In this document: positions 17,609-27,642 of the stretch, piece by piece
Layout: every line of letters begins with the position of its first letter
How positions within the stretch are numbered: position 1 is the first letter of the stretch
Translations under genes and position numbers: made by a program
The notes under the pieces: generated by a model
The model's database searches: none
What the model was told of the DNA's origin: nothing
The model's input: the letters and a program-made list of their open reading frames with translations, nothing else
Assembly (NCBI RefSeq): GCF_030409305.1
Contig: NZ_JAUFPQ010000013.1
Coordinates: forward strand, 186,001 to 250,000
Direction: 5' to 3'
Source: Halomonas maura
GTDB taxonomy: Bacteria > Pseudomonadota > Gammaproteobacteria > Pseudomonadales > Halomonadaceae
DNA length: 64,000 nt

Positions 17609-17675
17609 TCGGACAGGACGGCTCCCCGCGGGAGCCACCCCAATTCCAAGAGCAAGAGGTTCGACGACCGATGCC

Positions 17676-17683
17676 AACAACAA
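17676..17683 (+). promoter_or_regulatory. Candidate Hfq/Crc CA motif in the symporter leader
   Basis: AACAACAA, a perfect AAYAAYAA, begins five bases after an ATG at 17671. That ATG opens a 30-codon reading frame whose stop (17761-17763) overlaps the symporter start at 17751. Binding of Hfq/Crc here could block the small frame and, by coupling, the symporter. Motif seen; function inferred. Confidence 0.4.
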
Positions 17684-17750
17684 CCACGGCGGCCGCCATG
17701 GCCGCGAGCACATCCCGCACCACCAACAGCGCGCAGCCGGGAGGTGCCGG

Positions 17751-19217
17751 ATGCTGGACCTGATCAATGACCTGCTGTGGGGCAAGGTGCTGATCGCCTT
17801 GCTGGTCGCCGTCGGAATCGGCTTCACCCTGGCCTCCCGCTGCGTCCAGTTCCGCTACTTCGGGCGCATGTTCCGGATCCTCAGCGCCAGCCAGGCCTTC
17901 AAGCGGGACCAGCACGGCCACCTGAGCTCCTTCCAGGCCCTGCTGCTGTCGGTGGCCGGTCGCGTCGGCGGCGGCAACATCGCCGGCGTCGCCGTGGCCA
18001 TCACCCTCGGCGGCCCGGGCGCCGTGTTCTGGATGTGGGTGGTCGGCCTGATGGGCATGGCCACCAGCTTCCTCGAGTGCACCCTGGCCCAGGCCTACAA
18101 GACCGCCGAGCCCGACGGCACCTTTCGCGGCGGCCCCGCACGCTACATCGCCCGCGGGCTCGGCCGGCGCTGGAACTGGCTGGCCGGCCTCTACTCGGTG
18201 CTGCTGCTGGCCACCTTCGGCTTCGCCTTCACCGCCCTGCAGTCCTATGCCGTGGCCACCTCCTTCGACGATGCCTTCGGCATCCCGGCACGCTACACCG
18301 GCCTCGGCCTGGCCCTGCTGGTGGGCCTGATCGTCTTCGGCGGCGTCAAGCGCATCGCCCGGGTCACCGAGGTGCTGGTCCCGGTGATGGCGGGCGGCTA
18401 CCTGCTGATCGCCCTGGTGGTGCTGGGCCTGAACGTCACCCAGCTGCCCGACGTCATCGCCCTGATCGTCAACAGCGCCTTCGGCCTCGAGCCGGCCATC
18501 GGCGGCGGCATCGGTGCGGCGATCATGATGGGCGTCAAGCGTGGCCTGTTCTCCAACGAGGCGGGCCTCGGCAGCGCGCCGAACGTCGCCGCCGTCGCCT
18601 ATGTGCCGCACCCGGTCAACCAGGGCATCGTCCAGGCCTTCTCGGTGTTCATCGACACCATGATCATCTGTTCCGCCACCGCCTTCATCATCCTGCTCGG
18701 CGGGGCCTATGACCCGGCGGCCGGCGCCGGAGTCGACGGCATCGCCCTGACCCAGGCCTCGCTGGCCGACCATGTGGGGGAGTGGGGCCGCAGCTTCGTC
18801 AGCATCGCACTGCTGCTGTTCGGCTTCAGCACCATCCTCTACAACTACTACCTGGGCGAGAACAGCCTCGACTTCTTCAGCAGCGGCAATCGCACGCTGT
18901 TCAACGCCTTCCGGCTCGCCATCATCGGCCTGTGCACCTGGGGAGCGATGACCGACCTGGGCACCGTCTTCGCCTTCGCCGACACCACCATGGGGCTGCT
19001 GGCCCTGGCCAACCTCATCGCCCTGATCCTGCTGTTCAAGCCGGGACTGCGCTTCATGCGCGACTTCGACGGCCAGATCCGCGCCGGGGTGAAACAGCCG
19101 ATCTTCGAGGCCGCCAGGTTCGACGACCTGAACGTGGATCCGGCCGCCTGGGAGATCGAGCCCGAGGACCTCAAGCGAGCCCAGCAAGCCGCCGCGGCCG
19201 CACCGGCCAGCCAATGA
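17751..19217 (+). CDS. Sodium:alanine symporter family protein (AGCS)
   Basis: 488-aa inner-membrane Na+-coupled amino-acid carrier with about 10-11 helices. AGCS signatures are plain: SLSGRVGGGNIAGVA-like VAGRVGGGNIAGVAVAITLGGPGAVFWMW, FRGGPARYIARGLG, GIGAAIMMGVKRGLFSNEAGLGSAPNVAA and a late helix with LFGFSTILYNYYLGE. The ATG follows GGGAGG. Upstream is a sigma54 promoter and a two-component system; downstream, after a hairpin, comes a glutaminase. The likely cargo is therefore alanine, glycine or glutamine. An upstream in-frame ATG (17604) lies inside the promoter and is rejected. Confidence 0.95.
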   Translation: MLDLINDLLWGKVLIALLVAVGIGFTLASRCVQFRYFGRMFRILSASQAFKRDQHGHLSSFQALLLSVAGRVGGGNIAGVAVAITLGGPGAVFWMWVVGLMGMATSFLECTLAQAYKTAEPDGTFRGGPARYIARGLGRRWNWLAGLYSVLLLATFGFAFTALQSYAVATSFDDAFGIPARYTGLGLALLVGLIVFGGVKRIARVTEVLVPVMAGGYLLIALVVLGLNVTQLPDVIALIVNSAFGLEPAIGGGIGAAIMMGVKRGLFSNEAGLGSAPNVAAVAYVPHPVNQGIVQAFSVFIDTMIICSATAFIILLGGAYDPAAGAGVDGIALTQASLADHVGEWGRSFVSIALLLFGFSTILYNYYLGENSLDFFSSGNRTLFNAFRLAIIGLCTWGAMTDLGTVFAFADTTMGLLALANLIALILLFKPGLRFMRDFDGQIRAGVKQPIFEAARFDDLNVDPAAWEIEPEDLKRAQQAAAAAPASQ

Positions 19218-19225
19218 ACCGACCC

Positions 19226-19249
19226 AGGGCCCGGCGTCGCCCGGGCCCT
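19226..19249 (+). other. Hairpin between symporter and glutaminase genes
   Basis: AGGGCCCGG-CGTCGC-CCGGGCCCT, 9-bp perfect stem in the 65-base gap, followed by CT-rich rather than T-rich sequence. It may act as an RNA processing or decay barrier that sets the ratio of the two products rather than a full terminator. Confidence 0.5.
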
Positions 19250-19282
19250 CTCCTCTCCCCTCCCGCCAGTCGAGGTCCCAGC

Positions 19283-20275
19283 ATGACCACTCCTTCCCAC
19301 GCTGCCCGGCCGCGGCCCGGCGGCTCGCCGGCGCTTCAGGCCTGGGTGGACGAGATCGCCGAGTGCGCCAGGTCGCGGCTCGGCACGGGCCGGGTCGCCG
19401 ACTATATCCCGGCCCTGGCGGACCAGGACCCCGAGCGCTTCGGCCTCGCCCTGTGCACCAACGACGGCGAACTCTATGCGGCCGGCGACGCCGGGATGCC
19501 CTTCTCGATCCAGAGCCTGTCGAAGGTACTGCTGCTGAGCCTGGCGCTGCGTACCCACGGCGATGGCCTGTGGCAGCGCGTCGGCCTCAATCCCTCGGGG
19601 ATGCCGTTCAACTCCCTGATGCAGCTGGAAACGGAGCGCGGCAAGCCGCGCAATCCCTTCATCAATGCCGGGGCCATCGTGGTCGCCGACCACCTGGTCG
19701 GCGCCTTCGCCACGCCGTCGAAGCACCTCCAGGACATCGCCAGGACCCTGTCGGGCAATCCGCGGGTGCTGATCGATCACGAGGTCCTGGGGTCGGAATG
19801 GCGGCATCGCGCCCGCAATGCCGCCGCGGCCTACCTGATGAAGGCCTTCGGCAACCTCGACAACGAGGTCGACGAGGTCCTGGAGGCCTATTTCGCCTGC
19901 TGTGCGCTGCGCATGAGCTGCACCGACCTCGCCGTCGCCCTGAACTACCTGGCGGCCGATGGCCGCGCGCTGACCACCGGCGAACGCTTCGTGCCGCCCG
20001 CCATGGCGCAGCGCATCAATGCCCTGATGTTCACCTCCGGGATGTACGACGCCGCGGGTGACTTCGCCTATCGCGTGGGGCTGCCGGCGAAGAGTGGCGT
20101 GGGCGGTGGCATCGTCGCCATCGTCCCCGGGCAACTGTCGATCTGCGCCTGGTCCCCGGCGCTCGACGCCAGCGGCAATTCGGTGGCCGCCCAGTACGCC
20201 CTGGAGCGGATCAGCGAGGGGCTTGGCCGCTGGTCCCAGGGGACCGGCCGGCTCTGCCCGGCATCCATGCCCTGA
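19283..20275 (+). CDS. glsA: Glutaminase (GlsA family)
   Basis: Serine-type glutaminase, L-glutamine to glutamate plus ammonia. 330 aa. The catalytic Ser-x-x-Lys is S78-L-S-K81 in MPFSIQSLSKV. Other family blocks: LNPSGMPFNS, KPRNPFINAGAIV, FGNLDNEVDEVLEAYFACCAL, and the Tyr region FTSGMYDAAGDFAYRVGLPAKSGVGGGI. A weak GAGG ribosome site precedes the ATG. Placement after the symporter under the sigma54 promoter points to uptake followed by deamidation, feeding nitrogen and carbon metabolism. Confidence 0.95.
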   Translation: MTTPSHAARPRPGGSPALQAWVDEIAECARSRLGTGRVADYIPALADQDPERFGLALCTNDGELYAAGDAGMPFSIQSLSKVLLLSLALRTHGDGLWQRVGLNPSGMPFNSLMQLETERGKPRNPFINAGAIVVADHLVGAFATPSKHLQDIARTLSGNPRVLIDHEVLGSEWRHRARNAAAAYLMKAFGNLDNEVDEVLEAYFACCALRMSCTDLAVALNYLAADGRALTTGERFVPPAMAQRINALMFTSGMYDAAGDFAYRVGLPAKSGVGGGIVAIVPGQLSICAWSPALDASGNSVAAQYALERISEGLGRWSQGTGRLCPASMP

Positions 20276-22363
<2,088 letters not shown>

Positions 22364-22448
22364 TCTATCCCATCTATCCATTGGTGGAATCCCCGGGGCG
22401 CAGTGACGTCGGCCGGGGCTTCGCCCGTCAGCATTCAGGAAGGCCTCC

Positions 22449-22712
22449 ATGGCGCGAGTCACCGTCGAAGATTGTCTGGAAAACGTCGAAAACCGCTTCA
22501 AGCTGGTGATGATCTCCACCCAGCGTGCCCGTCAACTGGCCCGCGGCTCCCGCGATGCCCTGCTGCCCTGGGAGAACGACAAGCCCACCGTCATGGCGCT
22601 GCGCGAGATCGCCGAGGGCCTGGTCGATTCCAGCGTGCTGGATGAGCCGGTCGAGGCCGCGCCGATCCGCCCCCGCCCCGAGGCCGAGCCGGGCATCCCC
22701 GCCGAGGAGTGA
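22449..22712 (+). CDS. rpoZ: RNA polymerase omega subunit
   Basis: 87 aa with the universal [33 protein letters not shown] and [17 protein letters not shown]. It promotes RNA polymerase assembly and forms part of a ppGpp site, which fits its place just before spoT. The C-terminus is acidic and Pro-rich. AGGA precedes the ATG. Confidence 0.97.
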   Translation: MARVTVEDCLENVENRFKLVMISTQRARQLARGSRDALLPWENDKPTVMALREIAEGLVDSSVLDEPVEAAPIRPRPEAEPGIPAEE

Positions 22713-22778
22713 TCCGCCCCGCCGGAGTCCCGCCGATGCCTCCCCCAGGGCCATCACGAAACCTTCAGGGCGCGCCGC

Positions 22779-24911
22779 ATGTTCACCATCGATGACCTGG
22801 CCGACCGTCTCGGCGGCTACCTTCCCCAGGACGAGATCCAGCAGGTCAAGCGTGCCTTCTACTACGCCGAGCAGGCCCACGACGGCCAGCGCCGGCGGTC
22901 CGGCGAGCCCTACGTCACCCATCCCCTGGCGGTGGCGAACATCCTCGCCAACATGCACATGGACCACCAGAGCCTGATGGCGGCCATGCTGCACGACGTG
23001 ATCGAGGATACCGGGGTGGCCAAGGAGGCCCTCGGCGAGCAGTTCGGCAAGCCGGTGGCCGAGCTGGTGGACGGCGTCTCCAAGCTGACCCAGATCACCT
23101 TCGAGGACAAGGCCGTCGCCCAGGCCGAGAACTTCCAGAAGATGGTCCTGGCGATGTCCCGGGACATTCGGGTGATCATCGTCAAGCTGGCCGACCGGCT
23201 GCACAACATGCGCACCCTGGGCGCGCTGCGCCCGGAGAAGAAGCGTCGCATCGCCCGCGAGACCCTGGAGATCTACGCCCGGATCGCCAGCCGGCTGGGC
23301 ATCAACACCATCCGCGTCGAGCTCGAGGACCTGTCCTTCCAGGCCCTGCACCCGATGCGCGCCGAGCGCATCAAGCGGGCCGTGGCCAGCGCCCGGGGGC
23401 ATCGCCGCTCGACGATCCGCCAGGTCCAGAACAGCCTGCAGAAGAGCCTCGACGACGAGGGCCTGAACGGCTCGGTGGTGGGTCGCCAGAAACACCTGCT
23501 GTCGATCTATCGCAAGATGCGCGACCAGCGGAAGTCCTTCGCCGAGATCATGGATGTCTTCGGCTTCCGTATCATCACCGAGGACGTCGACAGCTGCTAC
23601 CGCATCCTCGGCGTGGTTCACAACCTCTACAAGCCGGTGCCGGGCCGCTTCAAGGACTATATCGCCATTCCCAAGGCCAATGGCTACCAGAGCCTGCATA
23701 CCACCCTGTTCGGCAGCGGCGGGATGCCCATCGAGGTGCAGATCCGCACCCGCGAGATGGAGGCCATGGCCAACAACGGCATCGCCGCCCACTGGCTCTA
23801 CAAGGCCGGCCAGACCGAGCACCCCATCGCCGAGGGCAGCCACGCCCGGGCCAGGGCCTGGGTCAAGGGCCTGCTGGAGATGCAGCGCCACGCCGGGGAC
23901 TCGCTGGAGTTCATCGAGCACGTCAAGAACGACCTCTTCCCCGACGACATCTACGTCTTCACGCCCAAGGGCGACATCATGGAGCTGCCCCAGGGCGCCA
24001 CGGTGATCGACTTCGCCTACAGCGTGCATACCGACATCGGCAACAGCTGCATCGCCTGCCGCATCGACCGTCACCTGGCGCCGCTCTCCACCCGCCTGCA
24101 GAGCGGCCAGACCCTGGAGATCATCACCGCCCCCGGGGCCCGGCCCAACCTGGCCTGGCTCAACGTGGTGGTCACCGCCAAGGCGCGCTCGGCGATCCGC
24201 CATGCGCTCAAGCACCAGCAGCATACCGAGGCCGTCCAGCTGGGCCGACGGCTGCTCAACAAGGCCCTCGCCGAGTTCGAGACCAGCCTCGAGGAGCTCC
24301 CGGCCAAGCCGCTGGAATCGCTGCTCGGCGAGCTCGGTCTCAAGAGCGAGGATGCGCTGCTGGAATCCATCGGACTCGGCACCCGGGTCGCCCACGTGGT
24401 GTCGCGCCGGCTGGTCGACCTGCAGCACGGCGAGCCGGTGCCGTCGCGCAGCGAGCGTCAGGCCCAGGGCCCCATCCTGATCAGCGGCGCCGAGGGCATG
24501 GTGATCAAGTTCGCCCGCTGCTGCCATCCGCTGCCCGGCGACCCGGTCATCGGCCACCTCTCGGCCGGAAAGGGCATCGTGGTGCACCGGGACGACTGCC
24601 GCAACCTGGCCGAGCTCAAGAGCGACCCGGACAAGCTGTTCGCCCTGGAGTGGTCCGACCAGGCCGACGAGGACTTCCCCGTGCCGCTGCGCCTGGAGAT
24701 CGAGAGCCGCCGCGGCCTGGTCGCCGAGCTGGCGAGTCTCGTCACCGATGCCGACGCCAACATCGAGCGCATCGGCATCGAGGAGCGCGACGCCCGGCTG
24801 TCGATCGTCAACCTGACCCTGGCCGTGCGCAATCGCGTACACCTGGCCCGCATCATCAAGCGCCTGCGCAACCTGTCGCATGTCGGCAGGATCACCCGCC
24901 TGGGCAATTGA
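22779..24911 (+). CDS. spoT: Bifunctional (p)ppGpp synthetase/hydrolase SpoT
   Basis: 710 aa. The HD hydrolase domain has His48, His72-Asp73 (MLHDVIEDTG) and LADRLHNMRTL. The synthetase domain carries RFKDYIAIPKANGYQSLHT, i.e. the RXKD signature of bifunctional Rel/SpoT rather than the EXDD of RelA. TGS (DIYVFTPKGDIMELPQGATVIDFAYSVHT), a zinc/CC helical region (FARCCHPLPGD) and a C-terminal ACT domain (LEIESRRGLVAELASLVTDADANIE) follow. It sets the stringent response. Cotranscribed with gmk-rpoZ; a strong terminator follows. Confidence 0.97.
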   Translation: MFTIDDLADRLGGYLPQDEIQQVKRAFYYAEQAHDGQRRRSGEPYVTHPLAVANILANMHMDHQSLMAAMLHDVIEDTGVAKEALGEQFGKPVAELVDGVSKLTQITFEDKAVAQAENFQKMVLAMSRDIRVIIVKLADRLHNMRTLGALRPEKKRRIARETLEIYARIASRLGINTIRVELEDLSFQALHPMRAERIKRAVASARGHRRSTIRQVQNSLQKSLDDEGLNGSVVGRQKHLLSIYRKMRDQRKSFAEIMDVFGFRIITEDVDSCYRILGVVHNLYKPVPGRFKDYIAIPKANGYQSLHTTLFGSGGMPIEVQIRTREMEAMANNGIAAHWLYKAGQTEHPIAEGSHARARAWVKGLLEMQRHAGDSLEFIEHVKNDLFPDDIYVFTPKGDIMELPQGATVIDFAYSVHTDIGNSCIACRIDRHLAPLSTRLQSGQTLEIITAPGARPNLAWLNVVVTAKARSAIRHALKHQQHTEAVQLGRRLLNKALAEFETSLEELPAKPLESLLGELGLKSEDALLESIGLGTRVAHVVSRRLVDLQHGEPVPSRSERQAQGPILISGAEGMVIKFARCCHPLPGDPVIGHLSAGKGIVVHRDDCRNLAELKSDPDKLFALEWSDQADEDFPVPLRLEIESRRGLVAELASLVTDADANIERIGIEERDARLSIVNLTLAVRNRVHLARIIKRLRNLSHVGRITRLGN

Positions 24912-24919
24912 AGCGTCCC

Positions 24920-24960
24920 GACCCCGCCCGTCGCGGTCGCGGCGGGCGGGGTCTTTCATT
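24920..24960 (+). terminator. Terminator after spoT
   Basis: GACCCCGCCCG ... CGGGCGGGGTC, 11-bp stem with a 12-base loop, followed by TTTCATT. It ends the gmk-rpoZ-spoT transcript. Confidence 0.85.
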
Positions 24961-24996
24961 GGCAGGACCCACCGCTAACATCACACGGAGCACACC

Positions 24997-25386
24997 ATGA
25001 GCAACAAGGCCGTCATCAACACCGACCAGGCACCCGCCGCCATCGGCCCCTACTCCCAGGCCATCAAGGCCGGCAACACCGTCTACCTGTCCGGCCAGAT
25101 CCCCCTGGACCCGGCGAGCATGGAGATCGTCTCCGACGACTTCGAGACCCAGGCCCGCCAGGTATTCACCAACCTGAAGGCGGTCTGCGAGGAGGCCGCC
25201 GGCACCCTGCAGGACGTGGTCAAGCTCAATCTCTACCTGGTGGACCTGGACAAGTTCGCCATCGTCAACCGGGTGATGGAGGAGTTCTTCCAGGCGCCCT
25301 ACCCCGCGCGCGCCGCCGTCGGCGTCAAGGCGCTGCCCAAGGGCAGCCAGGTGGAGGCGGAGGCCGTGCTGGTCATCGGCGACTAA
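24997..25386 (+). CDS. ridA: RidA family enamine/imine deaminase
   Basis: 129 aa. It hydrolyses reactive 2-aminoacrylate-type enamines made by PLP enzymes. Family blocks: [63 protein letters not shown] and the C-terminal [24 protein letters not shown], in which the Arg that fixes the substrate carboxylate is present. GGAG precedes the ATG. The position after spoT is conserved in pseudomonads. Confidence 0.96.
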   Translation: MSNKAVINTDQAPAAIGPYSQAIKAGNTVYLSGQIPLDPASMEIVSDDFETQARQVFTNLKAVCEEAAGTLQDVVKLNLYLVDLDKFAIVNRVMEEFFQAPYPARAAVGVKALPKGSQVEAEAVLVIGD

Positions 25387-25417
25387 GGAAAGGTTGATTC
25401 ATTGCTGCGCTCGACGA

Positions 25418-25540
25418 CCCACAGGGAGGTGGGAAGTGCGTAGGTTCGTAGGGAACGAACCTAGCGACCCTGACCGCCGGCGGTGCTCGGAATCCTCATG
25501 TAGCAGGCTACACTCCGGTTCCTGCGCGCCGGCGGCGGCC
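25418..25540 (+). ncRNA. Structured intergenic element with ANGGA hairpin loops (candidate Csr/Rsm-type RNA or palindromic repeat)
   Basis: Three structures follow one another in the 220-base gap after ridA: CCCAC-AGGGAG-GTGGG (25418-25433), TAGGTTCGT-AGGGA-ACGAACCTA (25441-25463), and a long imperfect palindrome (25472-25540) with tip TGTAGC-AG-GCTACA. Both small loops display A(N)GGA, the CsrA/RsmA recognition core, on the plus strand. There is no clear terminator, and the large palindrome could instead be a dispersed repeat. No protein-coding potential is seen. Confidence 0.35.
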
Positions 25541-25606
25541 AGCCTCTCATCGCTCGCGACATGAATCCCCGCTTTCCTTTGAATCTCTGAAGAGAACAAC
25601 CCTGCC

Positions 25607-26134
25607 ATGCGCCTCTTCCTGGCCCTGGTACCGCCGCCGGCGCAGCGCCGGCGGCTCGGCGAGCTCGCCGAGCGGGCCCAGGCCCGCTGCGGCGGGCGGC
25701 GCATGCCCGACGACAGCCTGCACCTGACGCTGGCCTTCCTCGGCGAGCAGCCGCTCGAACGGGCCGAGGCGATCGGTGACTGGCTGGCACGCTTCTCGAT
25801 CCTGCCGGGCCGCTGGCGGCTGGATGCCTGGGGCCACTTCCGGCGCCCGGGGATCGTCTGGGTCGGCGGCGCCGAGGGCCAACCGGCCCTGGGGGACCTG
25901 CAGCGCCAACTCTGGGACGGCCTCGAGGAGCTGGGCATCTCCGGACGGCCCGAGCGCTTCGCCCCGCATATCACCCTGCTGCGCCACGCCCGGCGACCGC
26001 CCGGTCCCGAGCTGCCACGCATCGCCATGGCATGGGACTATACTCGGGTAGAGCTAATACAGTCGGTCGTAACGCAACAGGGAAGCCGCTATCGGCCCCT
26101 CGCGCGGACCGCCCCGCCCGAGGAGATGCCATGA
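25607..26134 (+). CDS. thpR: RNA 2',3'-cyclic phosphodiesterase (2H family)
   Basis: 175 aa with the two HxTL-type motifs of the 2H phosphoesterase fold: HLTLAF (about 39-44) and HITLLR (about 123-128). RLFLALVPP at the start is typical of ThpR/LigT. It hydrolyses 2',3'-cyclic phosphates on RNA ends. The stop overlaps the start of the next gene (ATGA). Confidence 0.9.
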   Translation: MRLFLALVPPPAQRRRLGELAERAQARCGGRRMPDDSLHLTLAFLGEQPLERAEAIGDWLARFSILPGRWRLDAWGHFRRPGIVWVGGAEGQPALGDLQRQLWDGLEELGISGRPERFAPHITLLRHARRPPGPELPRIAMAWDYTRVELIQSVVTQQGSRYRPLARTAPPEEMP

Positions 26135-26637
26135 CGCGCCTGCTGCCCCGCCTCGCGACCACCGCGGCCCTCATCGCCGGCCTCGGCATCCCGCCGGCCG
26201 GCGCCGCCCCCAGCCTCGAACTCGGCGCCACCAGCGAGGGCACCCCGACGCTGGGCGTGAACCTCGACTGGATGCACGACCTGAGCCACTGGCATCCGGC
26301 CCTCGACCTGCGCCTGGCCACCGGCCTGCTGCTGCTGCCGGGCGAAAACGGCGATGACAATGCCGCCTGGAAGCTGACCCCGGCGTTGCGCTATCAGCTC
26401 GCCGGTGGCCGCGCCTTTCTCGAGGCCGGCCTGGGCGGCGGCCTGTTCATGGAGACGGAGGTGGGCGACCAGGCGCTGTCCACGGCCTGGCAGTTCGAGA
26501 GCCGTCTGGCCGTCGGCATGCGCTTCGCCTACGGCGGCGAGTTCGGCGCCAGTGCCGCCCACTATTCCAATGCCCGGATCGACCTGCCCAACGAGGGGTT
26601 CGAGGTCTTCGCCCTGGCCTATCGCCAGCCTTTCTAG
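26131..26637 (+). CDS. pagL: Lipid A 3-O-deacylase PagL-like outer membrane protein
   Basis: 168 aa. The signal peptide ends near PAGAA-PSLEL, followed by an eight-strand beta-barrel pattern and a terminal aromatic (QPF). The PagL active-site layout is present: His144-x-Ser146 in AHYSNARIDLPNEGFE and Glu158 twelve residues after the serine, the same spacing as in P. aeruginosa PagL. It should remove the 3-O acyl chain of lipid A in the outer membrane. Translationally coupled to thpR, an unexpected pair. Confidence 0.8.
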   Translation: MTRLLPRLATTAALIAGLGIPPAGAAPSLELGATSEGTPTLGVNLDWMHDLSHWHPALDLRLATGLLLLPGENGDDNAAWKLTPALRYQLAGGRAFLEAGLGGGLFMETEVGDQALSTAWQFESRLAVGMRFAYGGEFGASAAHYSNARIDLPNEGFEVFALAYRQPF

Positions 26638-26666
26638 CCTTCGTCGTCCGGACCCGGCACGCCGCC

Positions 26667-27548
26667 CTAGCTCAGCGCCGGATCGGTGGGCAGGAAGCCG
26701 CCCTCGCGCAGCACCTGGGCGTAGCCTTCCCGGTAGGTGGGGTAGCGGAAGCGATAGCCACTCTCGAGCAGGCGGCGGTTGTCGCAGCGCTTGCTGGCCC
26801 GGCGGCGCAGCGGCGACTGGATGGTCTCGGTGGCCTCGACCTTGAGCTGCCCGGCCAGCCAGGTCATCACCTCGTGGAGCGGCGTGGGCTCGCAGTCGCT
26901 GGCCAGGTACAGCTCGTCGAGCGACTCGCCGGCCAGCGCCAGGCCGATCAGGTGGGCCAGCACGCCGGCGCAGTCATCGCGATGGATGCGGTTGGAGTAC
27001 ATGGCCGGGGTCGCCGCGGCGATGCGGCCCTCGCCGACCTGACGGATCAGCCGGTCGCGGCCGGGGCCGTAGATGCCCGAGAAGCGCACCACGGTGCCCG
27101 GCAAGGCATGCTCGAACAGCGCCTGCTCGGCCTCGCGCATCAGCAGGCCCGAGAAGCCCGCGGAGTCGGCGGGGCTGGTCTCGTCCACGACCTCGCCGTC
27201 CTGCTGGGCATAGACGCTGGTGGAGGAGACGAAGAAGACGTGCTTCGGCGCGTGCTGGCGGCCGGCATACTCGGCCAGCACCGCCCTGAGGCCATCCGGG
27301 TAGGCCGCCCGATAGGCGTCCTCATCGAAGTGGTCGGCACTGACCACATAGACCAGCAGGTCGGCATCCGGCAGCTCGGCGAGCGCCGCGGCATCGCCCA
27401 GGTCCGCGGCGCGCCCCTCGATGCCGCTGCCGGCCAGCTTGTCGGCGTGCCGCCGCACGCCGACCACCCGATGGCCGGCCGCCAGCAGCTCGCGGCCCAG
27501 CGTCGTCCCGATATCACCACAGCCCAGAATCAGCGTCGTGTTCTTCAC
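26667..27548 (-). CDS. NAD-dependent epimerase/dehydratase family protein (YeeZ-like SDR)
   Basis: 293 aa, atypical short-chain dehydrogenase. It starts with the Rossmann glycine pattern LILGCGDIGTTLGREL. FFVSSTSVYAQQDGEVVDE contains the Ser/Tyr region, and RFSGIYGPGR and NRIHRDDCAGVLAHLI match the YeeZ group of unknown function. GTG 27548 is chosen because AAGGA precedes it and the Rossmann fold starts at once; an ATG at 27641 would run through the divergent oxyR promoter. It is divergent from oxyR by 94 bases. Confidence 0.75.
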   Translation of the reverse strand: MKNTTLILGCGDIGTTLGRELLAAGHRVVGVRRHADKLAGSGIEGRAADLGDAAALAELPDADLLVYVVSADHFDEDAYRAAYPDGLRAVLAEYAGRQHAPKHVFFVSSTSVYAQQDGEVVDETSPADSAGFSGLLMREAEQALFEHALPGTVVRFSGIYGPGRDRLIRQVGEGRIAAATPAMYSNRIHRDDCAGVLAHLIGLALAGESLDELYLASDCEPTPLHEVMTWLAGQLKVEATETIQSPLRRRASKRCDNRRLLESGYRFRYPTYREGYAQVLREGGFLPTDPALS

Positions 27549-27565
27549 CTTTCCTTCGCCCCCTG

Positions 27566-27580
27566 ATAAAAAGTCCCTAT
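27566..27580. promoter_or_regulatory. Candidate OxyR half-site in the divergent promoter
   Basis: ATAA-N7-CTAT matches one dimer half of the OxyR consensus (ATAG-N7-CTAT) with one mismatch. The next two quarter-sites at the right period (GGGT, TCGT) do not match. Its place 63 bases before oxyR suggests autoregulation. Confidence 0.3.
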
Positions 27581-27642
27581 CGGATGAGGGTGCCCTTATC
27601 GTGGGGCCCGTGACGCACATTAGAGGATGCCCCGGCACCAAG

